DNA from: Cecembia rubra
Lineage (GTDB): Bacteria; Bacteroidota; Bacteroidia; Cytophagales; Cyclobacteriaceae
Reading direction: 5' to 3'
Length of the DNA: 64,000 nucleotides
Assembly: GCF_003014575.1 (NCBI RefSeq)
Contig: NZ_PYGF01000009.1
Coordinates: 62,001-126,000 of the forward strand
The notes below the pieces were generated by a model, which worked only from the letters and a program-made list of their open reading frames with translations, had not been told where the DNA came from and did not search any database. Position 1 is the first letter of the stretch. Every line of letters begins with the position of its first letter. The position numbers and the translations under genes are program-made. This document shows positions 33,911-43,056 of this stretch, piece after piece.

Positions 33911-35395
33911 CTATTCCCAGGCGGGGTTTTGAACCAATTTTGGATTGGCCTGAATTTCATCCAAAGGAATAGGGAAATAACGGTGCTTAGCCATCGGAGT
34001 CCTTGTCGGAAATACATTGTTAGTTGCCAATGGCACAAGGGTTAGAAATTTTCCGGTCCTAGTCAGGTCAAACCACCTATCTGCCTCGGCAAAGAGCTCC
34101 CAGGATCTTTCTTGAATAACTGCATCTACGAATTGCTGTGCGGTCAGTCCTGATGGGAGGTTGTTTAATTTGGATCTTCTTCTGACGATGTTAATATATT
34201 CGTAGGCCTTTGATGTTGGCCCTGTAGCTTTGGCCTCAGCTTCTGCTGCAATAAGGTATACATCGGCCAATCTAATTATTGTCAAGTTTGTTTCGTAAGC
34301 ACCACCTATGGAATTTGGATCCCGGAATTTTCTTACCAAAACACCCTCAGTCGTAATAGGGGTAATACTTGCTTGCGGTACAACTACCCCGGCTCTATTT
34401 ATGAAAGAGGTTGCGAGGAGTTTTCTCCTATCATCATTAGGGTCAAAGGAGTCATAGAATTTTTGATAGGCAAACGCTGATCCAAAAGAACTGTTTCCAT
34501 ATTCTATCCCTTGGCTATTTGGTGGTCCAAAAAGTGAATGTACCTGACTACTTCTTCCGGGAACTGCTCTTATGCTTTCAAATGACCAAATGTTTTCAGC
34601 CCTCGCCATTGTCTCTTTTGTTACATCGAAGACATCTTCTATATTGTCCAGAAGCCTGTAGGAACCTGAATTGATTACAGACTCTGCCATTTGAAGGGCT
34701 TTGGTAAAATCTTCATTGTACAAAGCCGCTTTGGCAAATAGAGCCATGGCCGCTTCTTTGGAGGGCCTTCCGAATTGAGGCACTTGCTGACTGTAAGCAG
34801 GTAAAGCTTGAATAGCGGCATTCAGGTCCATATAAATCTGGGCATACACTTCATTTACTGAACTTTTCTCAAGATAGGCATCTGATTCACTCTGGCTTGG
34901 ATTTATTTTTACCACTACTTCCCCAAATGTCTTAGTCAGCATCCAATGATAAAAGGCGCGCAAAAATAAGGCTTCGCCCAAAATGGAAGTCTTTCTGGCC
35001 TCATCCATAGCTATGGCAGGGACTTTGAAAAGCACCCAATTGGCACGCTCAATTCCCGAATAACAAGATCTCCATAATTGGACAGGGGACTCGAATTCTC
35101 TGGAAAAGCTTTTTTGAGCAGAGTAATTAGGATCGTAGGAAAACAAAGTGTAGGTATCTCTGGCTACAACTGGTCTGGGATATATCTGATCTGTGCAGAA
35201 ATCTACGGAATGTACTGCAGCATTATACATCGTTGCGATTGGATCATATGCTGCTATCAATGCAGTCTCTGCATCCCCAGAAGTTCTATAGAAGTTTTCA
35301 GAAGTAATATTGGAAAAAACTTCCTCTTCGAGTTCACAGGAAACCAAACTGATTCCCAGGATTGAAATGAAGGTATAGAATATAATTTTTTTCAT
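33911..35395 (-). CDS. SusD/RagB family nutrient-binding outer membrane lipoprotein
   Basis: 494 residues with a lipoprotein signal (lipobox LVSC, Cys20). The mature start LEEEVFSNITSENFYRT is the typical SusD opening, TPR-like helices follow, and the C-terminus has ADVYLIAAEAEAKA, ERSWELFAEADRWFDLTRTG and the closing RYFPIPLDEIQANP. SusD proteins form the lid of the SusC channel and bind the glycan at the cell surface. It starts 11 bp after susC ends. Ligand specificity cannot be deduced from the sequence; neighbours suggest a galactose-containing glycan. Confidence 0.95.
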   Translation of the reverse strand: MKKIIFYTFISILGISLVSCELEEEVFSNITSENFYRTSGDAETALIAAYDPIATMYNAAVHSVDFCTDQIYPRPVVARDTYTLFSYDPNYSAQKSFSREFESPVQLWRSCYSGIERANWVLFKVPAIAMDEARKTSILGEALFLRAFYHWMLTKTFGEVVVKINPSQSESDAYLEKSSVNEVYAQIYMDLNAAIQALPAYSQQVPQFGRPSKEAAMALFAKAALYNEDFTKALQMAESVINSGSYRLLDNIEDVFDVTKETMARAENIWSFESIRAVPGRSSQVHSLFGPPNSQGIEYGNSSFGSAFAYQKFYDSFDPNDDRRKLLATSFINRAGVVVPQASITPITTEGVLVRKFRDPNSIGGAYETNLTIIRLADVYLIAAEAEAKATGPTSKAYEYINIVRRRSKLNNLPSGLTAQQFVDAVIQERSWELFAEADRWFDLTRTGKFLTLVPLATNNVFPTRTPMAKHRYFPIPLDEIQANPKLVQNPAWE

Positions 35396-35406
35396 TGTCG
35401 TGAGAT

Positions 35407-38400
35407 TTAGAAGGTGATTTGAATTCCTCCGATAAAGGATTTAGCAATTGGGTAAACGAGGTTATCTACACCAATTGCAACATTGGAACCTCCGAATGTA
35501 TTGACCTCAGGATCAAATCCACTATAATTTGAGACTGTCAAAAGGTTATTACCGCTTAAATAGAACCTTACCTTCTGAATGCCTTTGAAATTGAGTAGAG
35601 AATATCCCAAGGTGATGTTTTTCAATCGAACAAATGATCCATCTTCCAAAAACCGATCAGATATCGGTAGCCTTCCTCCTTGAAATCCGCTTACATATTC
35701 TTCTGAAGGATTAGTCGGTGACCATCTGTTTTCCAATTGTTTGAGGACATTTCGTTGCCCAAGGGGATTTTCAAAAGTATAACGACTGATATTATATAAG
35801 TCATTTCCGACAGAACCTGATATAAAAACATTGAGGTCGAATCCTTTATAAGCAAAATTACTTGTGAACCCGAAAATAAAATCTGGATTAGGATCACCTG
35901 TAATAACTTGATCTAAGTTGGAGATGACACCATCATTATTAACATCTTTTACTCTATGCCCGCCGATTCGACCACCTGAACCTGGTAAAATTTGCTCACC
36001 TGTTTGATAGATGCCGTCAAATACAAAAGTTTTGAATACGCCTAGTGGGAAACCTACAGATACAACACTGTAAGGGGTCACAAATTGTTCGTCCACATCC
36101 CCATCCAAACTAACTACTTTGTTTCTGTTGAATGAGATGTTTCCAGCAATATCCCACCTGAAGTCTTTTTCAAGAAGGACAGCACTTACCGCTAACTCGA
36201 AGCCTTTGTTTTCTAATTCGGCAAAGTTTCCGATGATTGTCCCGTAACCTGAGCTAATCGGTAAATTTTTCAGATATAATAAGTCCTTTGTAGTTCTGTT
36301 ATAATAATCCGCAACAATACTAAATCTGTCATCTAGAAAACTGATATCAATTCCAATGTTGGATTGATAGGACTTTTCCCATCTCAAATCTGGATTGGCT
36401 ATCCCGTTAGGAGCGAGACCTGTAACAAAGGCATTACCCATGTTGTAAGATGAGCCTGGACCTACCGTTGCCAAAGATTGATAGGGGGAGATGGCTCCGG
36501 AATTACCTGTAATTCCGTACGATGTTCTTAGTTTGAAGTCAGAAATTATAGAGTTGGATTTCAAAAATGATTCTTCACTAATTCTCCATGCAGCTGATGC
36601 GGCAGGGAAGAATCCATATTTGTAGTTTTTCCCAAATTTGCTCGACCCATCAGTTCTGGCTATTAGGTCAAAAAACAGTTTGTCTTTAAAGCCATAATTC
36701 ACCCTTGCCATGTAACTGTCCAATCGTTCTTTAGCGCGGAAACTGCTGGAAGTAAAATTGGCTGCGACCTGAAGGGCCTCATTGGTAGTGGCATCATTTG
36801 GAAACCCATTTCCGGATGCTTGATTGGTTCTTACTTGATCTGACTGAGTAGAAAAGACTCCCGTAACTCTTAGACTATGGTTGTCTCCAAGTTTCTTATT
36901 GTAGCTGAAAATGCTTTCGTGCAAGAGGGTACTCTGATCTCTGTTGAACTTTCTTCCAGAACCAGAAGTCGCATTTCTGTCTCCAAGGGCAATGATGGAA
37001 ATAGGGGAATAAAAATCATTAAGGTCATTTCTAAGCACGGCGTTGAATGAGGCAGTATAGGTCAATCCTTCTGCCAGCTTGGCTTCCATGTAAAGATTGG
37101 ATAGAACCTGTTGGATATTGGTTTTATTCAGAATCTTGGCCAATCCTAAAGGGTTAGTCACTTCACGATATCCACCTGATACCTGATCCCCAAACGGCCA
37201 TACATTTCCATTGGAGTCATATGGTTTAAGGGTAGGAGGGGCACCTAAAGCCGCACCTACTATACTGGTTGTGATTGCACCGCCATCTAAACTTGTTGAT
37301 CCAGTGGGGATGGTATTGTTAATGTTTTGACTGCCTAAAATACTTGTTCCGATTTTGATGCGATCGTTGATTTTATGGTCAAGGTTAATTCTAAGTGAAT
37401 AGCGTAGGAAATCAGAGTTTATCAGGATTCCCTTTTGGTCAAAAAAGTTACTTGAAATGGCAAATTGAGTTTTTTCGTTTCCTCCCAAAAGGGAAAGTTG
37501 ATGACTTTGAATAGGTGCATCTCTAAAAATATAATCCTGCCAATTGGTACCTACTCCTTCCGAAGAGGGATTGGGGAAAACATCTCTTCTAAATACCTCA
37601 TTCTCCAACTCTGCAAACTGAGTTCCGTTCAGCACATCAATCTGCTTGGTAGGCTGTTGGATTCCGTAGTAACTGTCCAAGGAAAATACAGTCCTTCCTG
37701 CGCTTCCTCTTTTGGTAGTAATAATGACTACCCCATTAGCACCTCGGGCTCCATAAATCGCAGTAGAGGAGGCATCTTTGAGTACTTCAACTGAGGCTAT
37801 ATCATTTGGGTTAATGGTAGAAAGAGGACTAAGATCATTTACTCCACCTCCGTTATTAAATTGTACCCCATCCACAATAAATAGAGGTTCCGAACTTCCT
37901 CTGATGGAGTTTGTGCCCCTCACTCTCACACTCACATTTCCTCCTGGAGCAGCTGAATTTTGAACCACTTGAAGTCCTGCTACCCTACCTTGAAGCCCTT
38001 GGGCGACATTTGCGACAGGTGTTTGCATAATTTCAGTTGATTTTACAGAAGAAATCGCTCCGGTAGTTTCGATCTTCCTTTGTGTACCATAACCCACAAC
38101 TATCACTTCTCCCAACTCATCTAAGTTTGGGACCATAGAGATAATAATCTCATTTCTATTATTCAAAGCTATTTCCTGTGAATAATATCCTAAATATGAT
38201 ACTATTAGAATCGCCGAAGGACTTGTGACGTTGATAGAAAATTTGCCGTCAATATCGGAAATAGTGCCCGCCGAAGTACCTTTTATCAAAAGATTTGCAC
38301 CAGGCAAAGGCAATTGTTTTTCGTCCAACACTAACCCTTGCACCAATATTCCTTGGGCAAATGTTGCATGAATGCCCATACTTATAAAGTACAGTGCTAA

Positions 38401-38421
38401 CAAGAGTAATTTATGTTTCAT
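35407..38421 (-). CDS. SusC/RagA family TonB-linked outer membrane transporter
   Basis: 1004 residues. A signal peptide ends at HATFA with Gln at +1. Next come the carboxypeptidase-regulatory-like domain (about 24-100: VQGLVLDEKQLPLPGANLL), the SusC signature VGYGTQRKIETTGAISSV, a plug with LKDASSTAIYGARGANGVV, and a barrel of ~770 residues. It imports oligosaccharides across the outer membrane using TonB energy. As first gene of the operon it should be under the promoter region that holds the 24-bp palindrome, about 150 bp upstream. No sigma/anti-sigma or hybrid two-component regulator is next to it; a LacI gene is. Confidence 0.95.
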   Translation of the reverse strand: MKHKLLLLALYFISMGIHATFAQGILVQGLVLDEKQLPLPGANLLIKGTSAGTISDIDGKFSINVTSPSAILIVSYLGYYSQEIALNNRNEIIISMVPNLDELGEVIVVGYGTQRKIETTGAISSVKSTEIMQTPVANVAQGLQGRVAGLQVVQNSAAPGGNVSVRVRGTNSIRGSSEPLFIVDGVQFNNGGGVNDLSPLSTINPNDIASVEVLKDASSTAIYGARGANGVVIITTKRGSAGRTVFSLDSYYGIQQPTKQIDVLNGTQFAELENEVFRRDVFPNPSSEGVGTNWQDYIFRDAPIQSHQLSLLGGNEKTQFAISSNFFDQKGILINSDFLRYSLRINLDHKINDRIKIGTSILGSQNINNTIPTGSTSLDGGAITTSIVGAALGAPPTLKPYDSNGNVWPFGDQVSGGYREVTNPLGLAKILNKTNIQQVLSNLYMEAKLAEGLTYTASFNAVLRNDLNDFYSPISIIALGDRNATSGSGRKFNRDQSTLLHESIFSYNKKLGDNHSLRVTGVFSTQSDQVRTNQASGNGFPNDATTNEALQVAANFTSSSFRAKERLDSYMARVNYGFKDKLFFDLIARTDGSSKFGKNYKYGFFPAASAAWRISEESFLKSNSIISDFKLRTSYGITGNSGAISPYQSLATVGPGSSYNMGNAFVTGLAPNGIANPDLRWEKSYQSNIGIDISFLDDRFSIVADYYNRTTKDLLYLKNLPISSGYGTIIGNFAELENKGFELAVSAVLLEKDFRWDIAGNISFNRNKVVSLDGDVDEQFVTPYSVVSVGFPLGVFKTFVFDGIYQTGEQILPGSGGRIGGHRVKDVNNDGVISNLDQVITGDPNPDFIFGFTSNFAYKGFDLNVFISGSVGNDLYNISRYTFENPLGQRNVLKQLENRWSPTNPSEEYVSGFQGGRLPISDRFLEDGSFVRLKNITLGYSLLNFKGIQKVRFYLSGNNLLTVSNYSGFDPEVNTFGGSNVAIGVDNLVYPIAKSFIGGIQITF

Positions 38422-38913
38422 TATTTGATCATTTAGGTAAATTTTGGTGCTAGCATAAACTACAAGTATTAGAATTTGCTAGTTAATCGTTAAACAAAAT
38501 TTTATTTAAATGTATGCATAAAAAACAATTTAAAAATTCAAAAAAATGAATAAAAATGAATTTTTATACCGTAAACGTTATCGATAACGTTTACATTTAT
38601 CAATTCGGAAATTAACTCACGGATTTGTTAACGATTTGTTAATTGAAATTTTTCTATCCTTAGCTTTTTTTGAGCATTTCCGATTAGTGTCTAGCAATAG
38701 AATCTTTTGATATGAAAAAAATTAATAAAAAGGTCTCAAGGAATAGGGAATTAACTGATCTTAAGAGTTGGTAATCAATTTAATTCGATCGATATTAGTT
38801 CGGCGGATGGAAACAACAAGGGCTTGCTTGCTGAAATTGCCCATGATTTTTATGTTGGCAGTAATAGATTTAAAAATGAAAAAATTTTAAAGCATTTGAA
38901 TGTTACTTCAACT
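38422..38913. other. Divergent control region between susC and lacI
   Basis: 492 bp without a supported gene, strongly AT-rich. It contains the 24-bp palindrome (38571-38594) and a near-promoter for the lacI gene (TTTG at 38635-38638, 22-bp spacer, TAGCTTTT from 38661), neither box pair being an exact match. A 16-codon frame at 38712-38762 has no features of a real gene. The long leader before lacI (about 240 bp) has no clear hairpin. Confidence 0.6.
38571..38594. promoter_or_regulatory. Perfect 24-bp palindromic operator, LacI type
   Basis: Half-site GTAAACGTTATC is followed at once by its exact reverse complement. Each 12-bp half is itself a pseudo-palindrome centred on AACGTT, the core usual for LacI/GalR-family sites, so the element may hold two abutting sites one helical turn apart. 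It lies 150 bp upstream of susC and 320 bp upstream of the divergent lacI gene, which is the best candidate to bind it. Confidence 0.8.
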
Positions 38914-39930
38914 ATGAAAAAAAGCATCACAATAAAAGACATTGCCAAAAAACTGAATGTATCTACTGCAACCGTTTCACGTGCTTTAAGGAATTCCAGT
39001 GAAATAAGTAAGGAAACAAAATTAGCAGTGATAAAAATTGCTAAGGAGATGCATTATCATCCCAATTTATTGGCGAGGAGCCTGATTAAAAAATCATCAA
39101 AAGTTCTTGGAGTTGTGGTACCAACTATAAACCGTCAATTTTGGTCTAATTCTATTTCCGGAATTGAAAGTGTGGCCTATAAAAAAGGGTATAAGGTAAT
39201 GATTTTTCAATCCGCTGAGTCTTATCAAAAAGAAGTAGAAATAGTTGAAATTCTCGCAAACAGTATGGTTGATGGGATTTTGATTGCTTTTTCTAAGGAA
39301 ACGCAAAATTACGACCATATTGAAGACCTTAAGGAAAGGGGCATACCTGTATTGCTTTTTGAGAGGGTATGCGATTCAATTCCAATATCCAAAGTCACTA
39401 CTGATGATTTTTTGGGTGCCAAAAGGATAGTTAACCATTTAATTGAAAGAGGGAAAAAAAGAATAGCATTTATAGGAGGGCCATTATCCTTAACTGTTTG
39501 TATGGATAGATTTTTGGGATATAAAAGCTCATTAGTAGAGAATGGTATTCCCTTTGACCAAAATCTGGTAATTGAGCTTTCTGAATTTACAACGGAATTG
39601 TCCGTCATTGCCTTTAAAAATCTTTGGAGTTCCGGGGAATCACCGGATGCTGTTTTTTGCTTTGCGGATATCCTTGCCTTAGGTGTTTTAGCTGCTTCAA
39701 AAGAATTAGGTATTAAAGTTCCCGAAGATTTGGCAATTGCCGGATTTGGTAACGATGATATCACAAAATATGTCAGTCCTTCTATTACCACAATGTCGCA
39801 ACCCTCTTTTGAAATAGGTCAATTGGCAGCAAAACTTATTTTAAAAGAAATAAATTTCGAGGAGAAAGATGAGTTTGAATATAAAACAGAAATTGTTAAG
39901 CCTGACTTAATAGTTAGAGAAAGTACTTGA
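38914..39930 (+). CDS. LacI family transcriptional regulator (PUL regulator)
   Basis: 338 residues from the ATG at 38914, which places the helix-turn-helix at the expected N-terminus; the frame extends upstream only through a TTG. The HTH is IKDIAKKLNVSTATVSRAL (7-25), followed by the hinge helix NLLARSL and a periplasmic-binding-protein-like effector domain (from SKVLGVVVP to about residue 330). It would bind a sugar effector and control transcription. It is divergent from susC across the palindromic operator, and convergent with galM with 6 bp between stops. It is clearly paralogous to the second LacI at 41019-42050. Confidence 0.92.
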   Translation: MKKSITIKDIAKKLNVSTATVSRALRNSSEISKETKLAVIKIAKEMHYHPNLLARSLIKKSSKVLGVVVPTINRQFWSNSISGIESVAYKKGYKVMIFQSAESYQKEVEIVEILANSMVDGILIAFSKETQNYDHIEDLKERGIPVLLFERVCDSIPISKVTTDDFLGAKRIVNHLIERGKKRIAFIGGPLSLTVCMDRFLGYKSSLVENGIPFDQNLVIELSEFTTELSVIAFKNLWSSGESPDAVFCFADILALGVLAASKELGIKVPEDLAIAGFGNDDITKYVSPSITTMSQPSFEIGQLAAKLILKEINFEEKDEFEYKTEIVKPDLIVREST

Positions 39931-39936
39931 ATTCAA

Positions 39937-41004
39937 TTATACAACACTAAATACAAATATTGTCCTGGACTGAAAAACCTCCCCTGGAAGTAATAAAATA
40001 GAGGGGAAATTGCTATTGTTACAGGAGTCTGGGAAATGTTGTGTTTCCAGGCAGATTGCGGCTCTTTTTCCATAAGCTACGCCTCCTTTGCCTTTGAAGG
40101 ATTTATTGAGGAAGTTACCGGTGTAAACTTGGAGGCCAGGTTCTGTTGTTGATAGGGTCAATTTCCTTCCAGAATCAGGATCATAAAGCATCGCACGGCT
40201 CTCTTCTTGATTGACTACAAAGCAATGGTCAATCCCTCCGGCCAGTTTAAGCTGTTGGTTATCTTGTTGAATATTTTCTTTAATCAAAGTGGGTATTCTG
40301 AAGTCAAAAGGAGAACCGGCCACATGTGAAATTTCTCCAGTTGGAAGTATTTTTTCGTTCAATGACAGGTAATGATCTGCATCAACAAAAAATTCATGGT
40401 TTTCTATGGTTTGTGTAAAATCCCCACTGAGGTTAAAATAAGCATGATTGGTTGGGTTGATAATGGTCTTTTGGTCAGTTATTGCCCTGTACTTAATTTC
40501 CAAGGTGCCGGTCTCATCCAAAGTGTAGGTTACCCATATCTCAATATTTCCCGGATAATTTTCCTCACCATCCCCACTATGATAATAAAAAGTAACTCCA
40601 GCAGAATCAGCAGTCTCAAATGGTTCAGCTTGCCATATTTTTTTATCCCAACCCTCCTTTCCTCCATGGAGATGAATATGGCCTTGGTTTAAAGGTAATT
40701 GATAATTTTTTCCGTCGATGGTAAACTTATTATCGGTAAACCTGCCGGCCACTCTACCGACCGTTGAACCCAAATAACAATAATTTTCCAAATAATCTTT
40801 TTGAAGATAACCTGCAAAATCATCAAAACCCAAAACTACATCTTCCAGTTTTCCATTTCTATCTGGAATGAAAAGGTGGGTCCAAGTAGCCCCATAATTC
40901 ATGACAGATAATTTAATTTTTTCAGGAATACTCAAAGTAAAAAGTGTTACTTCTTTTCCATCTGGAGAAATTCCAAACCTCTTGGATTCAAGTTTCGGGG
41001 TCAT
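39937..41004 (-). CDS. galM: Aldose 1-epimerase (galactose mutarotase)
   Basis: 355 residues, no signal peptide. Conserved motifs are GRVAGRF, HLHGGKEGWDKKIW with a catalytic-region His, NHAYFNLSG with the catalytic His, and the Glu in CLETQHFPDS that acts as base. The enzyme interconverts alpha and beta anomers so that galactokinase, which needs the alpha form, is supplied. It starts 14 bp after the second lacI gene and is probably co-transcribed with it. It complements galK at the other end of the PUL. Confidence 0.93.
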   Translation of the reverse strand: MTPKLESKRFGISPDGKEVTLFTLSIPEKIKLSVMNYGATWTHLFIPDRNGKLEDVVLGFDDFAGYLQKDYLENYCYLGSTVGRVAGRFTDNKFTIDGKNYQLPLNQGHIHLHGGKEGWDKKIWQAEPFETADSAGVTFYYHSGDGEENYPGNIEIWVTYTLDETGTLEIKYRAITDQKTIINPTNHAYFNLSGDFTQTIENHEFFVDADHYLSLNEKILPTGEISHVAGSPFDFRIPTLIKENIQQDNQQLKLAGGIDHCFVVNQEESRAMLYDPDSGRKLTLSTTEPGLQVYTGNFLNKSFKGKGGVAYGKRAAICLETQHFPDSCNNSNFPSILLLPGEVFQSRTIFVFSVV

Positions 41005-41018
41005 GGATGGTGTGGATT

Positions 41019-42050
41019 TTATTTTGTTTTAATTTTTTTTGAGGAATTCCTTGGGATCAAAGTTGTATGAAGTACAAAAGATTGAGGCTCATCGGACACC
41101 AAGTCGTCCAGCTGATCCAACAAATGGTTAGCAGCAATCTGTCCCATTTCATAGCCAGGTTGTGAAACAGTCGTCAGGGAAGGTTCAATGACTGCTGAAG
41201 TGGGATTGTTAGTAAATCCTGCGAGGGCAATGTCTTCAGGTATTTTGACTCCTTTTTCCTTCAGGACCATCAAAATATCAATAGCCAAAGGATCGATCAT
41301 GGCAAAAATTGCATCAGGCCTTTCCTTATCTTCCAGCATATCCAAAGTAACTTTTCTGTTCATTTCTGTCGTAAGATCTGTAATATAGACCTTACTTTCA
41401 CTTTCAGGAATACCATACTCTTTCAATGCATCAAGATAACCTTCCTTTCTTTTTTTGCTGATGTAAAGGTCTTCAGGTCCAGAAATGTAGGCAATCTTTC
41501 GACAACCCTGCTCCAATAGGTGGTGAACAGCCAAATAAGCACCATGGGCATCATCCACTGTTACTTTTGAAACAGGTATCTCTTCTGTCACTCTATCAAA
41601 CATTATAAAGGGAATCTCTCTGTCATATAATTCTCTAAGGTGGTCGTAATTTTTCGTCTCACGACTTAGGGATATCAGAAGACCGTCCACTTGGGAAGAA
41701 ACCAAGGTCTTAATGTTGGCTTTTTCCTGATCATAGTTCTCATTGGACTGACAGATCATGATATTATACCCCCTTTTGTAGGCAGTGTCCTGAATGCCGC
41801 TGATATTACTTGAAAAAAAATGAGAAGTCAGTTCAGGAACAATAACCCCTAATACTTTACTTTTACTTATTCTAAGACTCTGTGCCAATAAATTATATTG
41901 ATAATTCATACTTTTGGCCATCTCTACAATCCTTTTTTTGGTGTCTGGATGTAGTTCAGGTGAGTCTTTTAATGCCCTGGAAACAGTCGATACCGAAACC
42001 CCAAGCTTTTTGGCGATTTCTTTCATTGTAACCTGATGGCCTTTTTTCAT
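41019..42050 (-). CDS. LacI family transcriptional regulator, second copy
   Basis: 343 residues with HTH VTMKEIAKKLGVSVSTVSRAL (8-28), hinge NLLAQSL and the effector domain. It resembles the divergent PUL LacI throughout: SKVLGVIVPELTSHFFSSNISGI and SRETKNYDHLRELYDREIP correspond to SKVLGVVVPTINRQFWSNSISGI and SKETQNYDHIEDLKERGIP (given as short aligned blocks, not full runs). It lies between the glutaminyl-cyclase-like gene (25 bp) and galM (14 bp), so it most likely controls galactose genes, perhaps including its own operon. No palindrome was found just upstream of it. Confidence 0.92.
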   Translation of the reverse strand: MKKGHQVTMKEIAKKLGVSVSTVSRALKDSPELHPDTKKRIVEMAKSMNYQYNLLAQSLRISKSKVLGVIVPELTSHFFSSNISGIQDTAYKRGYNIMICQSNENYDQEKANIKTLVSSQVDGLLISLSRETKNYDHLRELYDREIPFIMFDRVTEEIPVSKVTVDDAHGAYLAVHHLLEQGCRKIAYISGPEDLYISKKRKEGYLDALKEYGIPESESKVYITDLTTEMNRKVTLDMLEDKERPDAIFAMIDPLAIDILMVLKEKGVKIPEDIALAGFTNNPTSAVIEPSLTTVSQPGYEMGQIAANHLLDQLDDLVSDEPQSFVLHTTLIPRNSSKKIKTK

Positions 42051-42075
42051 TTTTTCAGTGGTTTATGGAATATAC

Positions 42076-43056
42076 CTATTCCTGATATAGCGTAAACAAA
42101 ACAGTTTGCCCGACCGCTTTCAAGGTTCTCCTGTCTATCAGATCCATATTATCCGCATGGGTATGGTGATAATGTCCAAATCCATAATTGGGAGAAAATT
42201 CCACGATATTAATCATTGGAATTTTAGCATCCCTATTGACAAATACATGGTCATCTATGATTTCAGGTGCATCTCTCGAAATAAAGAAGTCTGAATATCC
42301 TAATTCTGAGGCGAAATTCCATACTTTGTTTACAATGTTTTTAGCATAGTTCATAGAATAGCCTTCCCTATAAAATCTTGCCCCTTTAGCTCCTACCAAA
42401 TCCACTAAAATTCCGTAATAGGCAGAATATCCTGGTTGGTGTGGATTCTTGGACCAATGCTGAGAACCCAAACACCACCAAATCTGGGAATTGTTCCGGG
42501 TATTGCTGAATTCAGGTTCTCCATCATCTTCCCCATCAAACAGGATAAAATCTATTCCAATTTCAGGTTTCGATTCCGAAGATGTGATTACCCTGGCAAT
42601 TTCAAGCAAAACTCCCACACCAGAACCTCCGTCATTTGCACCATCTATGGGCTCATGGATCCTTTCAGTGTCTTTGTCTGCCATTCTGCGCGTATCCCAG
42701 TGGGCACCCAAAAGGATCCGTTTTTTGGCTGAAGGATTATAGGTAGCTATGATATTGCTTAAATTCCAGTTTAGATTATCATATGTCCTGGCTTGGAAAT
42801 CCTGAGTTTTTACCTCCAAACCATAACTTTTAAACTTTTCTATTAACCATTCCCTGGTTTTTCTATGTCCTTCTGTATTGGGAACCCTTGGACCAAAATC
42901 CACTTGTTTTTTTATAAAAACATAAGCAGAATCCGCATTGAAATCAGGGGCAGGTTTAAGAATAATGGGCTCTTGTAAATTATCTTTGATCTTGTCCCCG
43001 CTACAGGACCAAGTAAGGCATAAGAGCAACGAAAATAAAACAATATTACTCCTCAT
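42076..43056 (-). CDS. Glutaminyl-peptide cyclotransferase-like M28 lipoprotein
   Basis: 326 residues from the ATG at 43056 (an alternative lies four codons upstream). The lipoprotein signal ends at TWSC (Cys18). The M28-like zinc site is visible: [16 protein letters not shown] with a metal-binding Asp, FDGEDDG with the acid pair, and a C-terminal [10 protein letters not shown] followed by HHTHADN. The combination FGPRVPN, GSQHW, DDH and a final His block matches glutaminyl cyclases rather than aminopeptidases. It would convert N-terminal Gln to pyroglutamate on exported proteins. The start overlaps the cysS end by 11 bp. Peptidase activity remains possible. Confidence 0.8.
   Translation of the reverse strand: MRSNIVLFSLLLCLTWSCSGDKIKDNLQEPIILKPAPDFNADSAYVFIKKQVDFGPRVPNTEGHRKTREWLIEKFKSYGLEVKTQDFQARTYDNLNWNLSNIIATYNPSAKKRILLGAHWDTRRMADKDTERIHEPIDGANDGGSGVGVLLEIARVITSSESKPEIGIDFILFDGEDDGEPEFSNTRNNSQIWWCLGSQHWSKNPHQPGYSAYYGILVDLVGAKGARFYREGYSMNYAKNIVNKVWNFASELGYSDFFISRDAPEIIDDHVFVNRDAKIPMINIVEFSPNYGFGHYHHTHADNMDLIDRRTLKAVGQTVLFTLYQE

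Noticed and set aside
38712-38762. 16-codon frame (ATG to TAA) in the susC-lacI spacer
   Set aside because: Very short, no signal or motif, Lys/Asn-rich as expected for AT-rich spacer.
38824-38913. N-terminal extension of the LacI gene from a TTG
   Set aside because: It would put 30 residues before the helix-turn-helix, which stands at the very N-terminus in this family; the ATG at 38914 fits.
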